50,950 nucleotides of DNA, taken from NCBI GenBank assembly GCA_018436705.1, contig JAHDLA010000033.1, forward strand, positions 1 through 50,950. Direction: 5' to 3'. The notes under the pieces were generated by a model, which saw nothing but the letters and a program-made list of their open reading frames with translations, did not search any database and was not told the DNA's origin. Below are positions 24,625 through 33,752 of the stretch, one piece after another; the stretch's first letter is position 1, and the number at the start of each line of letters is the position of its first letter. The position numbers and the translations under genes are program-made. This DNA is from Sedimentibacter sp. (GTDB taxonomy: Bacteria > Bacillota > Clostridia > Tissierellales > Sedimentibacteraceae).

Positions 24625-26157
24625 ATGATAGTAATAGTTGATTTTGGTGCACAGTACAGTCAACTCATAGCGAGAAGAGTTAGAGAAGCAAATGTGTATT
24701 GTGAAATAATGCCATACACATCTTCAATCGATAAAATAAGAGAAAAGAAACCTGAAGGAATAATACTTTCCGGAGGACCGGCCAGCGTTTATGCTGAAGA
24801 TGCTCCGAGCATTTCAAATGAAATATTTAATTTAGGAGTTCCTTTGCTTGGTATTTGCTACGGTGGTCAGTTTATAGCTCAGGAATTCGGAGGAAAAGTA
24901 AAAGGAGCTGATTCTAGAGAATACGGAAAAATTAAGCTTCAGATAATGTCAGACGATAACCTGTTTAAAGGAATCGAACAAGATACTCTGTGTTGGATGA
25001 GCCATACAGACTATATAGAAAAAGCACCGGAGAATTTTGAAATAACTGCAAAATCAGACACATGCCACATATGTGCTATGAAAAATGAAGAAAAGAAAAT
25101 TTACGCAGTACAGTTTCACCCAGAAGTTGAACACACTCAAAGAGGAAAAGAAATTATCAATAACTTCCTGTTCAATGTGTGTGGATTAGGTAAGGATTGG
25201 AATATGGGTAACTTTGCTGAAGAAAGCATAGCAAGAATCAAAGCAGAAGTAGGAGATAAAAAAGCTCTCTGTGCTTTGTCCGGAGGAGTGGATTCATCTG
25301 TTGCTGCAGTAATGGTTCACAAGGCAATCGGTTCAAACTTAATATGTGTATTTGTTGACCATGGTCTTTTGAGAAAAGACGAGGGAGATCAGGTTGAAAA
25401 AGTATTCAAAGAAAAGTTTAACATGAATCTAATCAGAGTAAATGCAGGCGAAAGATTCCTCGGCAAATTGGCAGGAGTTACAGAACCGGAAAAGAAAAGA
25501 AAAATAATTGGCGAAGAATTTATCCGAGTATTTGAAGAAGAAAAACAAAAATTAAAAGATAAATTTGGACACATCGATTACTTAGTTCAGGGAACAATTT
25601 ACCCTGATGTTATAGAAAGCGGTACAGCAACAGCATCTGTTATAAAGAGCCACCACAACGTAGGTGGACTGCCGGAAGACGTAGATTTCGAGCTTCTGGA
25701 ACCATTAAGACAATTGTTTAAAGATGAAGTTCGACAAGTTGGAAGAGAGCTTGGATTACCGGAAGAAGTAGTTGAAAGACAGCCGTTCCCTGGCCCAGGT
25801 CTTGCAATCCGTGTATTGGGTGAAATCACAGAGGATAAATTAAAGATAGTTAGAGAAGCTGATTTCATATTCAGAGATGAAGTAAAAAAAGCAGGTCTGC
25901 AGAATAAAATTTGGCAATACTTTGCTTGTTTGCCTAACATCAGAAGCGTAGGAGTTATGGGAGATGGCAGAACATACTCACACACAGTTGCATTAAGAGC
26001 AGTAAACTCAACAGACGGAATGACATCAGACTGGTCAAGAATTCCATACGAAGTTCTTGAAAAAGTATCAAACAGAATAGTAAACGAAGTGGATAATGTA
26101 AACAGAATAGTTTACGATATTACAAGCAAGCCACCAGCTACTATTGAGTGGGAATAG
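24625..26157 (+). CDS. guaA: GMP synthase (glutamine-hydrolysing)
   Basis: Converts XMP to GMP with ATP and glutamine. It has 510 residues from the ATG at 24625, which GAGGAG precedes. The N-terminal class I amidotransferase has Cys78 in GICYGGQ and the QFHPEVEHT His-Glu pair. The PP-loop ATPase motif is LSGGVDSSVAAV. The C-terminal dimerisation domain ends PATIEWE, as in all GuaA. It is monocistronic with its own promoter and terminator. Confidence 0.98.
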   Translation: MIVIVDFGAQYSQLIARRVREANVYCEIMPYTSSIDKIREKKPEGIILSGGPASVYAEDAPSISNEIFNLGVPLLGICYGGQFIAQEFGGKVKGADSREYGKIKLQIMSDDNLFKGIEQDTLCWMSHTDYIEKAPENFEITAKSDTCHICAMKNEEKKIYAVQFHPEVEHTQRGKEIINNFLFNVCGLGKDWNMGNFAEESIARIKAEVGDKKALCALSGGVDSSVAAVMVHKAIGSNLICVFVDHGLLRKDEGDQVEKVFKEKFNMNLIRVNAGERFLGKLAGVTEPEKKRKIIGEEFIRVFEEEKQKLKDKFGHIDYLVQGTIYPDVIESGTATASVIKSHHNVGGLPEDVDFELLEPLRQLFKDEVRQVGRELGLPEEVVERQPFPGPGLAIRVLGEITEDKLKIVREADFIFRDEVKKAGLQNKIWQYFACLPNIRSVGVMGDGRTYSHTVALRAVNSTDGMTSDWSRIPYEVLEKVSNRIVNEVDNVNRIVYDITSKPPATIEWE

Positions 26158-26165
26158 AGAACAAA

Positions 26166-26211
26166 AGGCCACAAAACCAAGCATTTATGAGGATTTGTGG
26201 CCTATCTTTTT
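26166..26211 (+). terminator. Terminator of guaA
   Basis: A perfect 10-bp stem AGGCCACAAA / TTTGTGGCCT with an 18-nt loop, followed by ATCTTTTT. Confidence 0.8.
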
Positions 26212-26240
26212 GTGCAGTGATAACATTTTGATAACAGAAT

Positions 26241-26423
26241 TTATTTTTGATCTTTTAATATTCTGATGTATGATTTGAAAAATGGATCCGAAAAACTATA
26301 GTGTTCTGAATCGTTTCTCAATACTTCGCCACGTTCGGCGGAACATAACTTTTTTAAATATATACTAAGATTGCTAGGCGGATAATTAGGTTCTTGTTCT
26401 TGTATTTTTGTCAACAAATCCAT
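26241..26423 (-). pseudogene. C-terminal fragment resembling an AAA+/DUF234-type ATPase
   Basis: A 60-residue open frame. Its sequence (PSNLSIYLKKLC followed by HYSFSDPFFKSYI) resembles the C-terminal winged-helix end of archaeal-type AAA ATPases, which normally have over 400 residues. No ATPase core is present, and the frame begins exactly where an unrelated fragment on the other strand begins. I read it as a remnant of a lost gene. It is possible, but less likely, that it is a free small gene. Confidence 0.4.
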
Positions 26424-26650
26424 TGCTACTTAAGCTTTCTTCTTTTCTGACAGATGAAGTCCAAAGTTGGTGCGGCACTGCAAGTGAACTTATTGAAAAA
26501 TTAGGCCTTGATGATATATCTCCAAATGTTCTTACAAGACGATTGAATGTTCTTGTTGATGAACTGTTTAACAGGTATGGCTTTACTCTTGGTTACAAGC
26601 GAACACATACGGAGCGGCTAATAATCTTAGAAAAGATAGAAAAAACATGA
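26424..26650 (+). pseudogene. C-terminal fragment of a mobile-element replication/helicase-type protein
   Basis: About 75 residues in frame, with the phrases SFLTDEVQSWCGTASEL, ISPNVLTRRLNV and YGFTLGYKRTHTERLI. These resemble the C-terminal domain of phage- or plasmid-type AAA/primase proteins, where a terminal winged helix follows the ATPase. The upstream body of such a protein is missing, and there is no start codon with a ribosome site. The hairpin GACTCTCT/AGGGAGTC starts at its stop codon. Confidence 0.4.
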
Positions 26651-26682
26651 CTCTCTAAAACAGGGAGTCACAAGTTGAATTC

Positions 26683-26713
26683 AAAGGGTGCTGTGATTTA
26701 CAGCACCCTTTTG
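26683..26713 (+). terminator. Terminator after the gene remnant
   Basis: A perfect 12-bp stem AAAGGGTGCTGT / ACAGCACCCTTT with a 5-nt loop and a T4 tail. Confidence 0.7.
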
Positions 26714-26715
26714 CG

Positions 26716-26880
26716 TCAATATGACGGTATTTTTATGATTGGGAATGGGGTATAAAAAATCTTTGCCATCTTATGTACCATATCAGTTTTTGGAATACGA
26801 GTACCTGCTTCGTACTAGGAAATACGCACATCGGCAGTTACCGCACCTATGCCTAACAGCTGTCTAAATTCTCTTTATAT
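26716..26880 (-). pseudogene. Decayed XRE-type helix-turn-helix regulator of a mobile element
   Basis: Reading the minus strand gives LGIGAVTADVRIS, a TAG stop, then YEAGTRIPKTDMVHKMAKIF. With Gln in place of the stop this matches the ending of XRE regulators of integrative elements (TADIR.AQYE.GTR.PK.D). The N-terminal helix-turn-helix is missing, with another stop shortly upstream. It is a relic of an integrated element. Confidence 0.5.
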
Positions 26881-27156
26881 AAAAAAGAACACTTAAGAAT
26901 TGCTATTTTGTACGAAAGAGAAATATATAAGTTTCAGAAAGTATGATTGACAAGCCAGTTTCATTCTACGCCTTTGAATTATCATTCTGGTTTTTTTAAT
27001 GTTTTTTCATTTTTTCAACCTAAAAAGATAAACATACCTATAGATACTATAATCAAATTTCTTTAGATGAATATATTAAATATTATATGTAATATAATTA
27101 AATAAGTTTATAATAGATATCACAGTCTGAAAAGAGAATTTAACGGAGGTTAATAT
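26881..27156. other. Intergenic scar without a clear gene
   Basis: No convincing gene is seen. A weak hairpin AGCCAG/CTGGTT (26953-26958 and 26987-26992) followed by seven T residues could be a terminator. TATAAT-like boxes near 27110 could serve the peptidoglycan-binding gene, which has AACGGAGGTTAAT before its start. Confidence 0.35.
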
Positions 27157-28617
27157 ATGGGTTTATTTATAATACCTAAAAAAATTGATACTATAAGAGC
27201 ATCTCAACAGTTTTTTCCATTAAATCCTGTTGTTACCGTTCCTTTATATATTACGGTTCATTTAGGGACTCCTGATGAAAACGCCGAGAATGTAACTGTT
27301 CCTTTTATAGAATACATAAAAAACGTCGCATCAAGTGAATTATATCCAACATGGCCTGAAAATGCACTGAGGGCAAATATTCTTGCTATAACATCTATTG
27401 CACTAAACAGAGTATTTACAGAATGGTACAGGTCCAATGGATATAATTTTGATATTACCAACTCTACACAGTTTGATCAGTCATATAATCATAACAGAGG
27501 TATATATGAAACTGTAAGCCGTATTGTAGATGAAATGTTTAACCAGTACATAGTCAGGGAAGGTCAGGTTCAACCCTTATATGCACAATTTTGCGACGGA
27601 AGAATATCCCAGTGTGATGGGTTATATCAATGGGGAACTGTAGATTTGGCTAACCAGGGTAAGACGCCTCTTGAAATTTTGAGATATTATTATGGAGATG
27701 ATATAAACATAGTTACAGATGTGCCCATGGGAGGTGTTAAGCCCTCATATCCGGGAGAGCCATTAAAACTCGGAGACTCGGATTTAAATGTTTTAAAAAT
27801 GCAGCTTTTTCTAAATAGAATAAGAATGAATTTCCCTGCAATCCCTGAAATTTATTTGCTAGACGGATATTACGGCGAAAATACGGAAGATGCTGTTAGA
27901 GCATTCCAGGGTATATTTAATTATCCTGAAACCGGCATTATTGACCAAGCAATCTGGTATAGAATAAACTATATTTACGGAGCTGTTACAAAACTGTCAG
28001 AATTGACTTTCGAGGGCATGCAGCTCAGCCAATGGATGGATACAAGTTCCAGAGTCTATCTTGAAGGGGATGTCCGTCCCGGAGTTGAAATCATACAATA
28101 TGGTTTAAATGTGCTGAGCATATATTACCCAACTATACCCCAAGTGGCAATCACAGGAATATTTGATTCAAAAACAAGAGATGCGGTTATTGAGTTTCAA
28201 AAAACAATGAATTTACAAACCACCGGAAACATAACTCAGGAAACATACCAGATTTTATACGACAATGTAATCGGAATACTTAATACTCTTCCTTCTGAAG
28301 CGGTATACCTGCCTTACATGAGATGGACAGGAATAGTATATGATTTAGGGCATGAATCTCCGGTCGTATATCTTATCCAGGAAATGCTTTCATATATTTC
28401 TCTAATAACTACTTCTATACCGTTCATCGAACCAAGTGGTACTTATGATGAAGCCACCAAAGAGGCGGTACTCGCATTTCAAAATATGGAAGGCATTGAG
28501 CCAACTGGAGCCGTAGATGAGGAAACATGGTATAAAATTATTGATACTTATAGACGTCAGCGATTTGGAGGTATTACGAAAAATTTGTTAATTGATATCA
28601 TGGAGCCAAATTTATGA
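27157..28617 (+). CDS. Peptidoglycan-binding protein with SpoIID-like N-terminal region and three PG_binding_1 domains
   Basis: A 486-residue protein with no obvious signal peptide. Residues about 20-170 resemble the N-terminal region that in clostridial spore proteins precedes peptidoglycan-binding domains (NALRANILAITSIALNRVFTEWYRS, a SpoIID-like phrase). Three PG_binding_1 repeats follow, each with a D..V..LQ..L start and a G.yd..T..AV..FQ......TG..D..TW end. They lie near 200-275, 305-380 and 400-475. Such proteins bind spore cortex or cell wall; a catalytic domain is not seen. The gene is monocistronic. Confidence 0.75.
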   Translation: MGLFIIPKKIDTIRASQQFFPLNPVVTVPLYITVHLGTPDENAENVTVPFIEYIKNVASSELYPTWPENALRANILAITSIALNRVFTEWYRSNGYNFDITNSTQFDQSYNHNRGIYETVSRIVDEMFNQYIVREGQVQPLYAQFCDGRISQCDGLYQWGTVDLANQGKTPLEILRYYYGDDINIVTDVPMGGVKPSYPGEPLKLGDSDLNVLKMQLFLNRIRMNFPAIPEIYLLDGYYGENTEDAVRAFQGIFNYPETGIIDQAIWYRINYIYGAVTKLSELTFEGMQLSQWMDTSSRVYLEGDVRPGVEIIQYGLNVLSIYYPTIPQVAITGIFDSKTRDAVIEFQKTMNLQTTGNITQETYQILYDNVIGILNTLPSEAVYLPYMRWTGIVYDLGHESPVVYLIQEMLSYISLITTSIPFIEPSGTYDEATKEAVLAFQNMEGIEPTGAVDEETWYKIIDTYRRQRFGGITKNLLIDIMEPNL

Positions 28618-28833
28618 GTCCTCAGCTAATCTAAATATGCAAGAAATGTAAGTATTATAATTTAGTAGAGCTTAAAAGAATCTACGCAAAATAACTTTCA
28701 TTGATAAATTAGTCTTTCTATAAATGACGGTTAGCTTTAACTAAGTACAAGTTATTTACAGTCAACCATACTTTATTAAAAGTATTTTTAAAAATAGAAG
28801 ATTATTCCAAAATTACACCTAAAAGGAATGGTA

Positions 28834-29406
28834 TTATTCTATTTCTTTGTCAGAAAATGTTACAGTTATCGCAACACCTGCATTGCAATCCGAATTTCTA
28901 AAGTCATCAGCCATTCCTATATCAATACCGCTTTTATCTGTACCCAACTTAATCCATAGGGGTATTTCTTCATTTAAAGTAATTTGAGTTGGACTTGATA
29001 TACGAGTGGATGCAATAGCAGTGGAATTAGAAAAATCCGTTCCTATTTCAGGATAGCTGTATTTTATATGACCATTTTTATCAATGGCAAACAAATCGTA
29101 TCCGTTTTCTTTTAATCTAATAGCTATCTGATTTTCTAAGCTATCCACATTACCTGAGGTTTTTCCACCCTCTGTCCATTCTCCGTTTTTATAAAACCAC
29201 AAATTTATAGAAGAAGATTTTACGGTTTCATCTATTGTATAATCTAAAAATACGACTTCATCATCAAATATTTTTAATACTTCTTGGGTTTCTTCTGAAA
29301 ATTTGCTGGGCATGATTATCATTCCATTATGGTTGTCATCGGTGTTGTTGCAAGCTGATAATACGATTGATGTTACTAAAATTAATGAAAGTATTGCTTT
29401 TTTCAT
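28834..29406 (-). CDS. Small lipoprotein of unknown function
   Basis: A 190-residue exported lipoprotein. The signal peptide MKKAILSLILVTSIVLSAC ends in the lipobox LSAC. The mature part is acidic and beta-rich, with an INLWFYKNGEWTEGG motif, and lacks further membrane segments. I do not recognise a family. GGAGGG upstream of the ATG at 29406 fixes the start. It lies downstream of the blaR1/blaI pair on the same strand, 220 bp away, and could be a target of that regulator. Its own promoter is not clear. Confidence 0.65.
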   Translation of the reverse strand: MKKAILSLILVTSIVLSACNNTDDNHNGMIIMPSKFSEETQEVLKIFDDEVVFLDYTIDETVKSSSINLWFYKNGEWTEGGKTSGNVDSLENQIAIRLKENGYDLFAIDKNGHIKYSYPEIGTDFSNSTAIASTRISSPTQITLNEEIPLWIKLGTDKSGIDIGMADDFRNSDCNAGVAITVTFSDKEIE

Positions 29407-29604
29407 TGCACCCTCCAATCGTTGTAAAATTAGGATTTAATATTATGCTTATTCTACTAAACCATCTATTTATTTGCTGTATTTTTTATTATTGTATCAT
29501 GCAAAGAAAATGATGTAAACAAAACGCTTTATTTATACAAATATTACTTTTTTTACAGAATGTTCGAACGATATGTGTTCAATATGTTTTGGCTTAACAT
29601 ATGA

Positions 29605-29624
29605 GATCGAAATGTCATTCGATC
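29605..29624 (-). terminator. Hairpin after blaR1
   Basis: A GATCGAA / TTCGATC stem with a 6-nt loop lies just beyond the blaR1 stop codon. There is no T-run, so the function is uncertain. Confidence 0.3.
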
Positions 29625-29626
29625 TA

Positions 29627-31273
29627 TCAGTTCACTTGCTGCTGTTTTATTTGTTCTGTTTGTTCCAATACTTTTTGAGATATGTCCTTAATCACTTTTT
29701 CAAGTCCCTCACGAGTCTCAGTTCTTGCAAAATAGTTTTCACCTAAAAATGCTGAAGCTGTACCATTTGCTAACTGGAATGTATTTGAATTTACCCCATC
29801 ATTAAAGACAAATTGTATTATCTCTGCATTCTCAATTAAAGAAAACATAACAACAGCATTTTGAGTAAATATATGTTGATGTAATGACCCAGAATAGAAG
29901 TTGCGAGTTTCTGTATCAGTTTTTAAGTGTACGGTGATTGTATATGGGTGTCCTTCTGTGTATAACTCAAATCCATCATAAATAATATTTTCTGGAAAAA
30001 TAAGTAACGAAATAATGTTTCCAACAGCTGAGTTATCTCCGATGTATTTGGTGCGATTTTCCCATAAGGTGTTTACATCGTAGGCTTTTTCTTTACTGAC
30101 GAAAGGTATGAAGTAACCAGTGTAATCCTCTAAATAGATAGTATTTTTCTTTTCTGGGTCTTGATAAATAGGATTTCCTGCATATTTTGCATCTAAGCCA
30201 ATCGCTTGAAAATTACTATTAAACTCTTTGTTAAATCCGTGAAGAACACTATCAAGAATGCCTATTTCAAAAGCATTATATGGTAATTCCATTATATTTT
30301 TACCGCTTTCATAATAAATGGTTTCATTAATTCGTATTTTAGCCTTAAGAGGGTTGCTCACAAGTCCCACAGTTACACAAATAATAGCTAATACTGTCAC
30401 TAAAATTATCCAAAAGGTTGGTTTTTTGTAGTTTAGCACATTCTTTATTCTGCCTTTTGTATCCCCCTCGCCAAATGCAAGAGGTGTGCCATAAATCATG
30501 TGTCTGCCTGTTGCAAGGGAAAGGAGCGAATTTGAATAATCTTTTTTTACATCATTGCCTAGCTTTTTGATAACGGCTTCATCACAGGACATTTCCATAT
30601 CCTTAGCACTTAGAAAAAATGCAACCCAAACCAGCGGATTAAACCAATGGACGCATAACACCAAAAAGCTGATAATCTTAATAACGTGGTCAAAACGCCT
30701 GATATGGGTTTGCTCATGAAGCAGGATATATTCTTTTTCTTTTGCAGTAAGGTCTGCTGGCAGATAGATTTTAGGAGAAAATATGCCCAAAACAAAGGCG
30801 GTTTTTAAACCGTCGAAAATATAAATATTATTTAAACTATGTACGGCGCATTTAAGTTTGCTTTTTAGTTTTAAAAGTGAAACTATGCTGTAAGCGAGTA
30901 GTACCATAATTCCGAGCAGCCAAACAAATGTAAAGATACTTTGTAGCACGGGCGCAGAATTAACCGCATGAATATTTTCTATAACAGTGCCATCAGGAAT
31001 ATTTGCAGGCGGTTCAATTATAGATGAAAAAGTGGTAAATTCATCTGAAAATGGGCGAAAGTTCTCCATTGTTCTACCTGTTAATGAAAAAATGCTCAAT
31101 ACGCTTTCAAAAGAATATGGGCAGATTAGTCGAAATAAAACTACACTCCACAAAGCGTAAGAAAAAATTTTCGGCAATTTCTTGAGGAATAACCGTGCAA
31201 GTAGTACAAATAGAATTACGTAACTTGCTGTAAAACTCATGTTCAGTGCTGATGAAAATAAATTATCTATCAT
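29627..31273 (-). CDS. BlaR1/MecR1-type M56 membrane metalloprotease
   Basis: A signal-transducing zinc protease that, in known systems, cleaves the BlaI/MecI repressor. It has 548 residues from the ATG at 31273, which AAGGAGGG precedes. About four membrane helices (residues 10-55, 110-135, 198-220, 285-310) surround the cytosolic zinc motif HEQTH (His186, Glu187, His190). The extracellular C-terminal half (about 315-548) is not a penicillin-binding domain: I see no SxxK or KTG motif. It looks like the DUF4825-type domain found in clostridial BlaR1 homologues. The inducer is therefore probably not a beta-lactam bound covalently. It begins one base after blaI ends. Confidence 0.85.
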   Translation of the reverse strand: MIDNLFSSALNMSFTASYVILFVLLARLFLKKLPKIFSYALWSVVLFRLICPYSFESVLSIFSLTGRTMENFRPFSDEFTTFSSIIEPPANIPDGTVIENIHAVNSAPVLQSIFTFVWLLGIMVLLAYSIVSLLKLKSKLKCAVHSLNNIYIFDGLKTAFVLGIFSPKIYLPADLTAKEKEYILLHEQTHIRRFDHVIKIISFLVLCVHWFNPLVWVAFFLSAKDMEMSCDEAVIKKLGNDVKKDYSNSLLSLATGRHMIYGTPLAFGEGDTKGRIKNVLNYKKPTFWIILVTVLAIICVTVGLVSNPLKAKIRINETIYYESGKNIMELPYNAFEIGILDSVLHGFNKEFNSNFQAIGLDAKYAGNPIYQDPEKKNTIYLEDYTGYFIPFVSKEKAYDVNTLWENRTKYIGDNSAVGNIISLLIFPENIIYDGFELYTEGHPYTITVHLKTDTETRNFYSGSLHQHIFTQNAVVMFSLIENAEIIQFVFNDGVNSNTFQLANGTASAFLGENYFARTETREGLEKVIKDISQKVLEQTEQIKQQQVN

Positions 31274-31274
31274 G

Positions 31275-31631
31275 CTATCCCTCCTTATGTTCATTTATTA
31301 GTTTTTGTAATTCAGCAATGTCCTTATCGCTTAGCTTGTTTCTGCGAGTAAATGCAGCTAAAAATTTTGGCAATGAACCTCCAAAATTTTCTGCTACCAG
31401 TTCTTTCCCCTGAGTTGCTCCAAAATCCTCTTTGCTCATCAAAGCCACAACTGTACCATTCTGATTTTCAAAAATACCTTTTTCACAGAGTCCTTTGAGC
31501 ATAGTATATGTAGTAGTGCGTTTCCAACCCAGTTTTTTCTCGCAAATTTCTGTTAAAGCACGAGATCCGATGGGTTGATGCTCCCAAATAATATCAGCAA
31601 AAACTTTTTGTTTTTTTCCTAGTTTATCCAT
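31275..31631 (-). CDS. BlaI/MecI family transcriptional repressor
   Basis: A 118-residue winged-helix repressor. The N-terminal half has FADIIWEHQPIGSRALTEICEKKLGWKRTTTYTMLKGLCEKGI, the BlaI DNA-binding pattern. The C-terminal half is the dimerisation and cleavage region. It is the first gene of a two-gene operon with the M56 protease. The start is the ATG at 31631 with AGGAGGTTTTC upstream. Its promoter is overlapped by a TAGACT/AGTCTA inverted repeat, which fits autorepression. Confidence 0.88.
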   Translation of the reverse strand: MDKLGKKQKVFADIIWEHQPIGSRALTEICEKKLGWKRTTTYTMLKGLCEKGIFENQNGTVVALMSKEDFGATQGKELVAENFGGSLPKFLAAFTRRNKLSDKDIAELQKLINEHKEG

Positions 31632-31657
31632 AAGAAAACCTCCTGTCGTATTTCATT

Positions 31658-31705
31658 AGACTGTAATATGTTATTAGTCTACTCTGATTAGACAAAATTG
31701 TCAAA
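31658..31705 (-). promoter_or_regulatory. blaI promoter with overlapping operator
   Basis: On the minus strand TTGACA (31705-31700), a 17-bp spacer and TAGACT (31682-31677). TAGACT (31658-31663) and AGTCTA (31677-31682) form an inverted repeat with a 13-bp gap, and a further TTAGAC lies at 31689-31694. The operator thus covers the -10 and spacer. Confidence 0.65.
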
Positions 31706-31790
31706 TCTTTTGTTATAAATGAAATTAACAAAAAAGGATACAAATACTCTTTAAATTAGAAATTTTATTTTAATTTATAATAATATTATA

Positions 31791-31819
31791 TTGACAATGT
31801 AATATTATAATAATATAAT
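31791..31819 (+). promoter_or_regulatory. Consensus promoter of the TRAP/deaminase operon
   Basis: TTGACA (31791-31796), a 17-bp spacer and TATAAT (31814-31819), 45 bp upstream of the first gene. Both boxes are perfect, so a repressor, perhaps the GntR protein encoded at 38980, would be needed for control. Confidence 0.85.
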
Positions 31820-31864
31820 ACATTTAAACAAATAAACACTAAAAAATTATATCGAGGTAATCAG

Positions 31865-33160
31865 ATGAATGAAAAGCAAAGGAAATTGTATGCTATTTTA
31901 AGAAAAGAAGTAACACCGGCTCTTGGATGTACCGGTCCTACGGCTGTTTCTTATGTAGCCGCAGAGGCAGCAACTGCAGTTGGAGGTAATCCTTTGAAGG
32001 TGGAAATCAAAGTAGACCGGCATATAGGCACAAAAAATAGTGATGTGGGTATTCCAGGTACAAGTGTTGTAGGGCTAAAGATGGCGGCCTCGCTGGGAGC
32101 GATTGCAGGAGATGCAAAGGCAGGTTTAAATGTTTTACATAAAGTGACAAATGAGGATGAACAAAAAGCACTGGCTTTTTCTAAGTCAGGCAATGTAAAA
32201 GTTATACCTGATTTGGAAACAGATATTCTTGGACTTTATATGGACTGTGTAGTTACAACGGACAAAGGAACCGGACGAGCTATTGTTTTAAAAACGCATA
32301 ATAATTTAGTTTATCGTGAGGCAAACGGTGTCAAGCAGGTTGATATTCCATTTGATCGTATTAATTCAATGAATGAAACAAAAGATGTAATGGCTCATTA
32401 TCAGATAGCTGATTTTTATGAGTTTGCTACCAAAGCACCTATAGAAGATTTAGCATTTATAAAAGAAGCTATAAAACTTAATAAAGCATTAGCTGATGCT
32501 TGCTTTTCAGGCCGAGCAAAAGGTGCAGGTTTTGGTATTTCAATGCAAAAACGTGCGGAAGGTGATATGATAAAAAGGGCACAGGCGATTACGGCAGCTG
32601 GTGCCGAAACAAGAATGATTGGATATCCATTACCGGCAATGAGCTGTGCAACTAGCGGTAATGTAGGAATTACTGCTTCACTTCCTTTAATCAGCATGGC
32701 GGAAGACATGAATTGTTCTGAGGAACAGCTGCTTCGTGCATTGGCTATGAGCTTTCTGATGACGATTTGTGTCAAGAATCGTATCGGACGCGTATCTTCC
32801 ATGTGTGCGTGTGTTACAGCAGCATCTCAGGGAATAGCAGCCGGAGCAGCTATGCTGTTGGGAGGAGATTTGGCATGTATAAACAAAGCTATTAATAATA
32901 CCATTGTAAACATTTTTGGTGTTGTTTGTGATGGCGCGCGTTTGGCTTGTGCATTGAAACTTGCCTCTGCTGCTGGCATAGCATTGGAATGTGCAATGAT
33001 GGCATATGATGGAGTTGAAACACCTTTAAATGAGGGCGTTATTGGAAGCACTGCTGACATGTCTCTGAATTTTATGGGAAAATTTGCTCAGACGGGCATG
33101 GCTGGTTCTGACTTAGCGCTGTGTAAGGCGCTTTATGAAAAACAATTAGAGCAGGAGTAA
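31865..33160 (+). CDS. UPF0597 / L-cysteine desulfidase-like enzyme (serine-dehydratase alpha fold)
   Basis: A 431-residue cytosolic enzyme of the YhaM/CyuA (COG3681) family, related to the alpha domain of Fe-S L-serine dehydratases. Archaeal members split L-cysteine to pyruvate, ammonia and sulfide with a labile 4Fe-4S cluster. Candidate cluster cysteines are Cys22 (ALGCTGPTA), the Cys in MSCATSGN and the Cys in FGVVCDGAR. The ribosome site is CGAGGT. It is the first gene of a locus with a TRAP transporter and two more amino-acid enzymes, so the true substrate may be the imported amino acid and not cysteine. Confidence 0.85.
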   Translation: MNEKQRKLYAILRKEVTPALGCTGPTAVSYVAAEAATAVGGNPLKVEIKVDRHIGTKNSDVGIPGTSVVGLKMAASLGAIAGDAKAGLNVLHKVTNEDEQKALAFSKSGNVKVIPDLETDILGLYMDCVVTTDKGTGRAIVLKTHNNLVYREANGVKQVDIPFDRINSMNETKDVMAHYQIADFYEFATKAPIEDLAFIKEAIKLNKALADACFSGRAKGAGFGISMQKRAEGDMIKRAQAITAAGAETRMIGYPLPAMSCATSGNVGITASLPLISMAEDMNCSEEQLLRALAMSFLMTICVKNRIGRVSSMCACVTAASQGIAAGAAMLLGGDLACINKAINNTIVNIFGVVCDGARLACALKLASAAGIALECAMMAYDGVETPLNEGVIGSTADMSLNFMGKFAQTGMAGSDLALCKALYEKQLEQE

Positions 33161-33215
33161 ACTTCTATCACGCTAAATAATATTTATGGCTTTATTGAAT
33201 GGAGAGGAGGACAAG

Positions 33216-33752
33216 ATGGAATATTATAAGAGTATTAAAACGCCTGCACTAAGAAGGATTTATCGAGTGATTATCGCTGTGCAAAGATTTATATGCTATA
33301 TCTGTGCTATAGCGCTTCCGCTTATCATTACCTATCAGGTAATTCTACGCTATATTCTTAAGGCACCGTTAATGGGAATTGAGGAATTATTAACATTTTT
33401 CATTATTTGGCTTTATATGATGGGGGGATCTGTTGCATCAGAAAAACGTAGTCACATAGAGTGTGGTATTTTAACGCTTTATATAAAAAAGGAAAAAACA
33501 ATGAAAATATTCAAACTATTTAAAGCGCTTTTTTCTTTTATTATATGTGCATGGTTGACACGTTGGGCATTTTGGTTTTTTCAGTATTCGTTTAAACTAT
33601 GGAAGACAAGTGACATTTTAAGAATACCGATGTTTTTAGGCGAAAGTTCCATGTTTATCGGCCTCATATTTATGCTGTTTTTTGCAGCAGTTGAAATGAT
33701 TGATTATATTAGAGATCTAATAATATTTTTACAGGAGGGGAAAAGGTTATGA
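33216..33752 (+). CDS. TRAP transporter small membrane subunit (DctQ type)
   Basis: A 178-residue membrane protein with four hydrophobic segments, as expected for the Q subunit of TRAP carriers. The EELLTFFIIWLYMMGGSVASEKRSHIECGIL stretch is the family signature region. GAGGAGGACAAG selects the ATG at 33216. The stop codon overlaps the start of the DctM gene (ATGA), so the two are translationally coupled. Confidence 0.9.
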   Translation: MEYYKSIKTPALRRIYRVIIAVQRFICYICAIALPLIITYQVILRYILKAPLMGIEELLTFFIIWLYMMGGSVASEKRSHIECGILTLYIKKEKTMKIFKLFKALFSFIICAWLTRWAFWFFQYSFKLWKTSDILRIPMFLGESSMFIGLIFMLFFAAVEMIDYIRDLIIFLQEGKRL

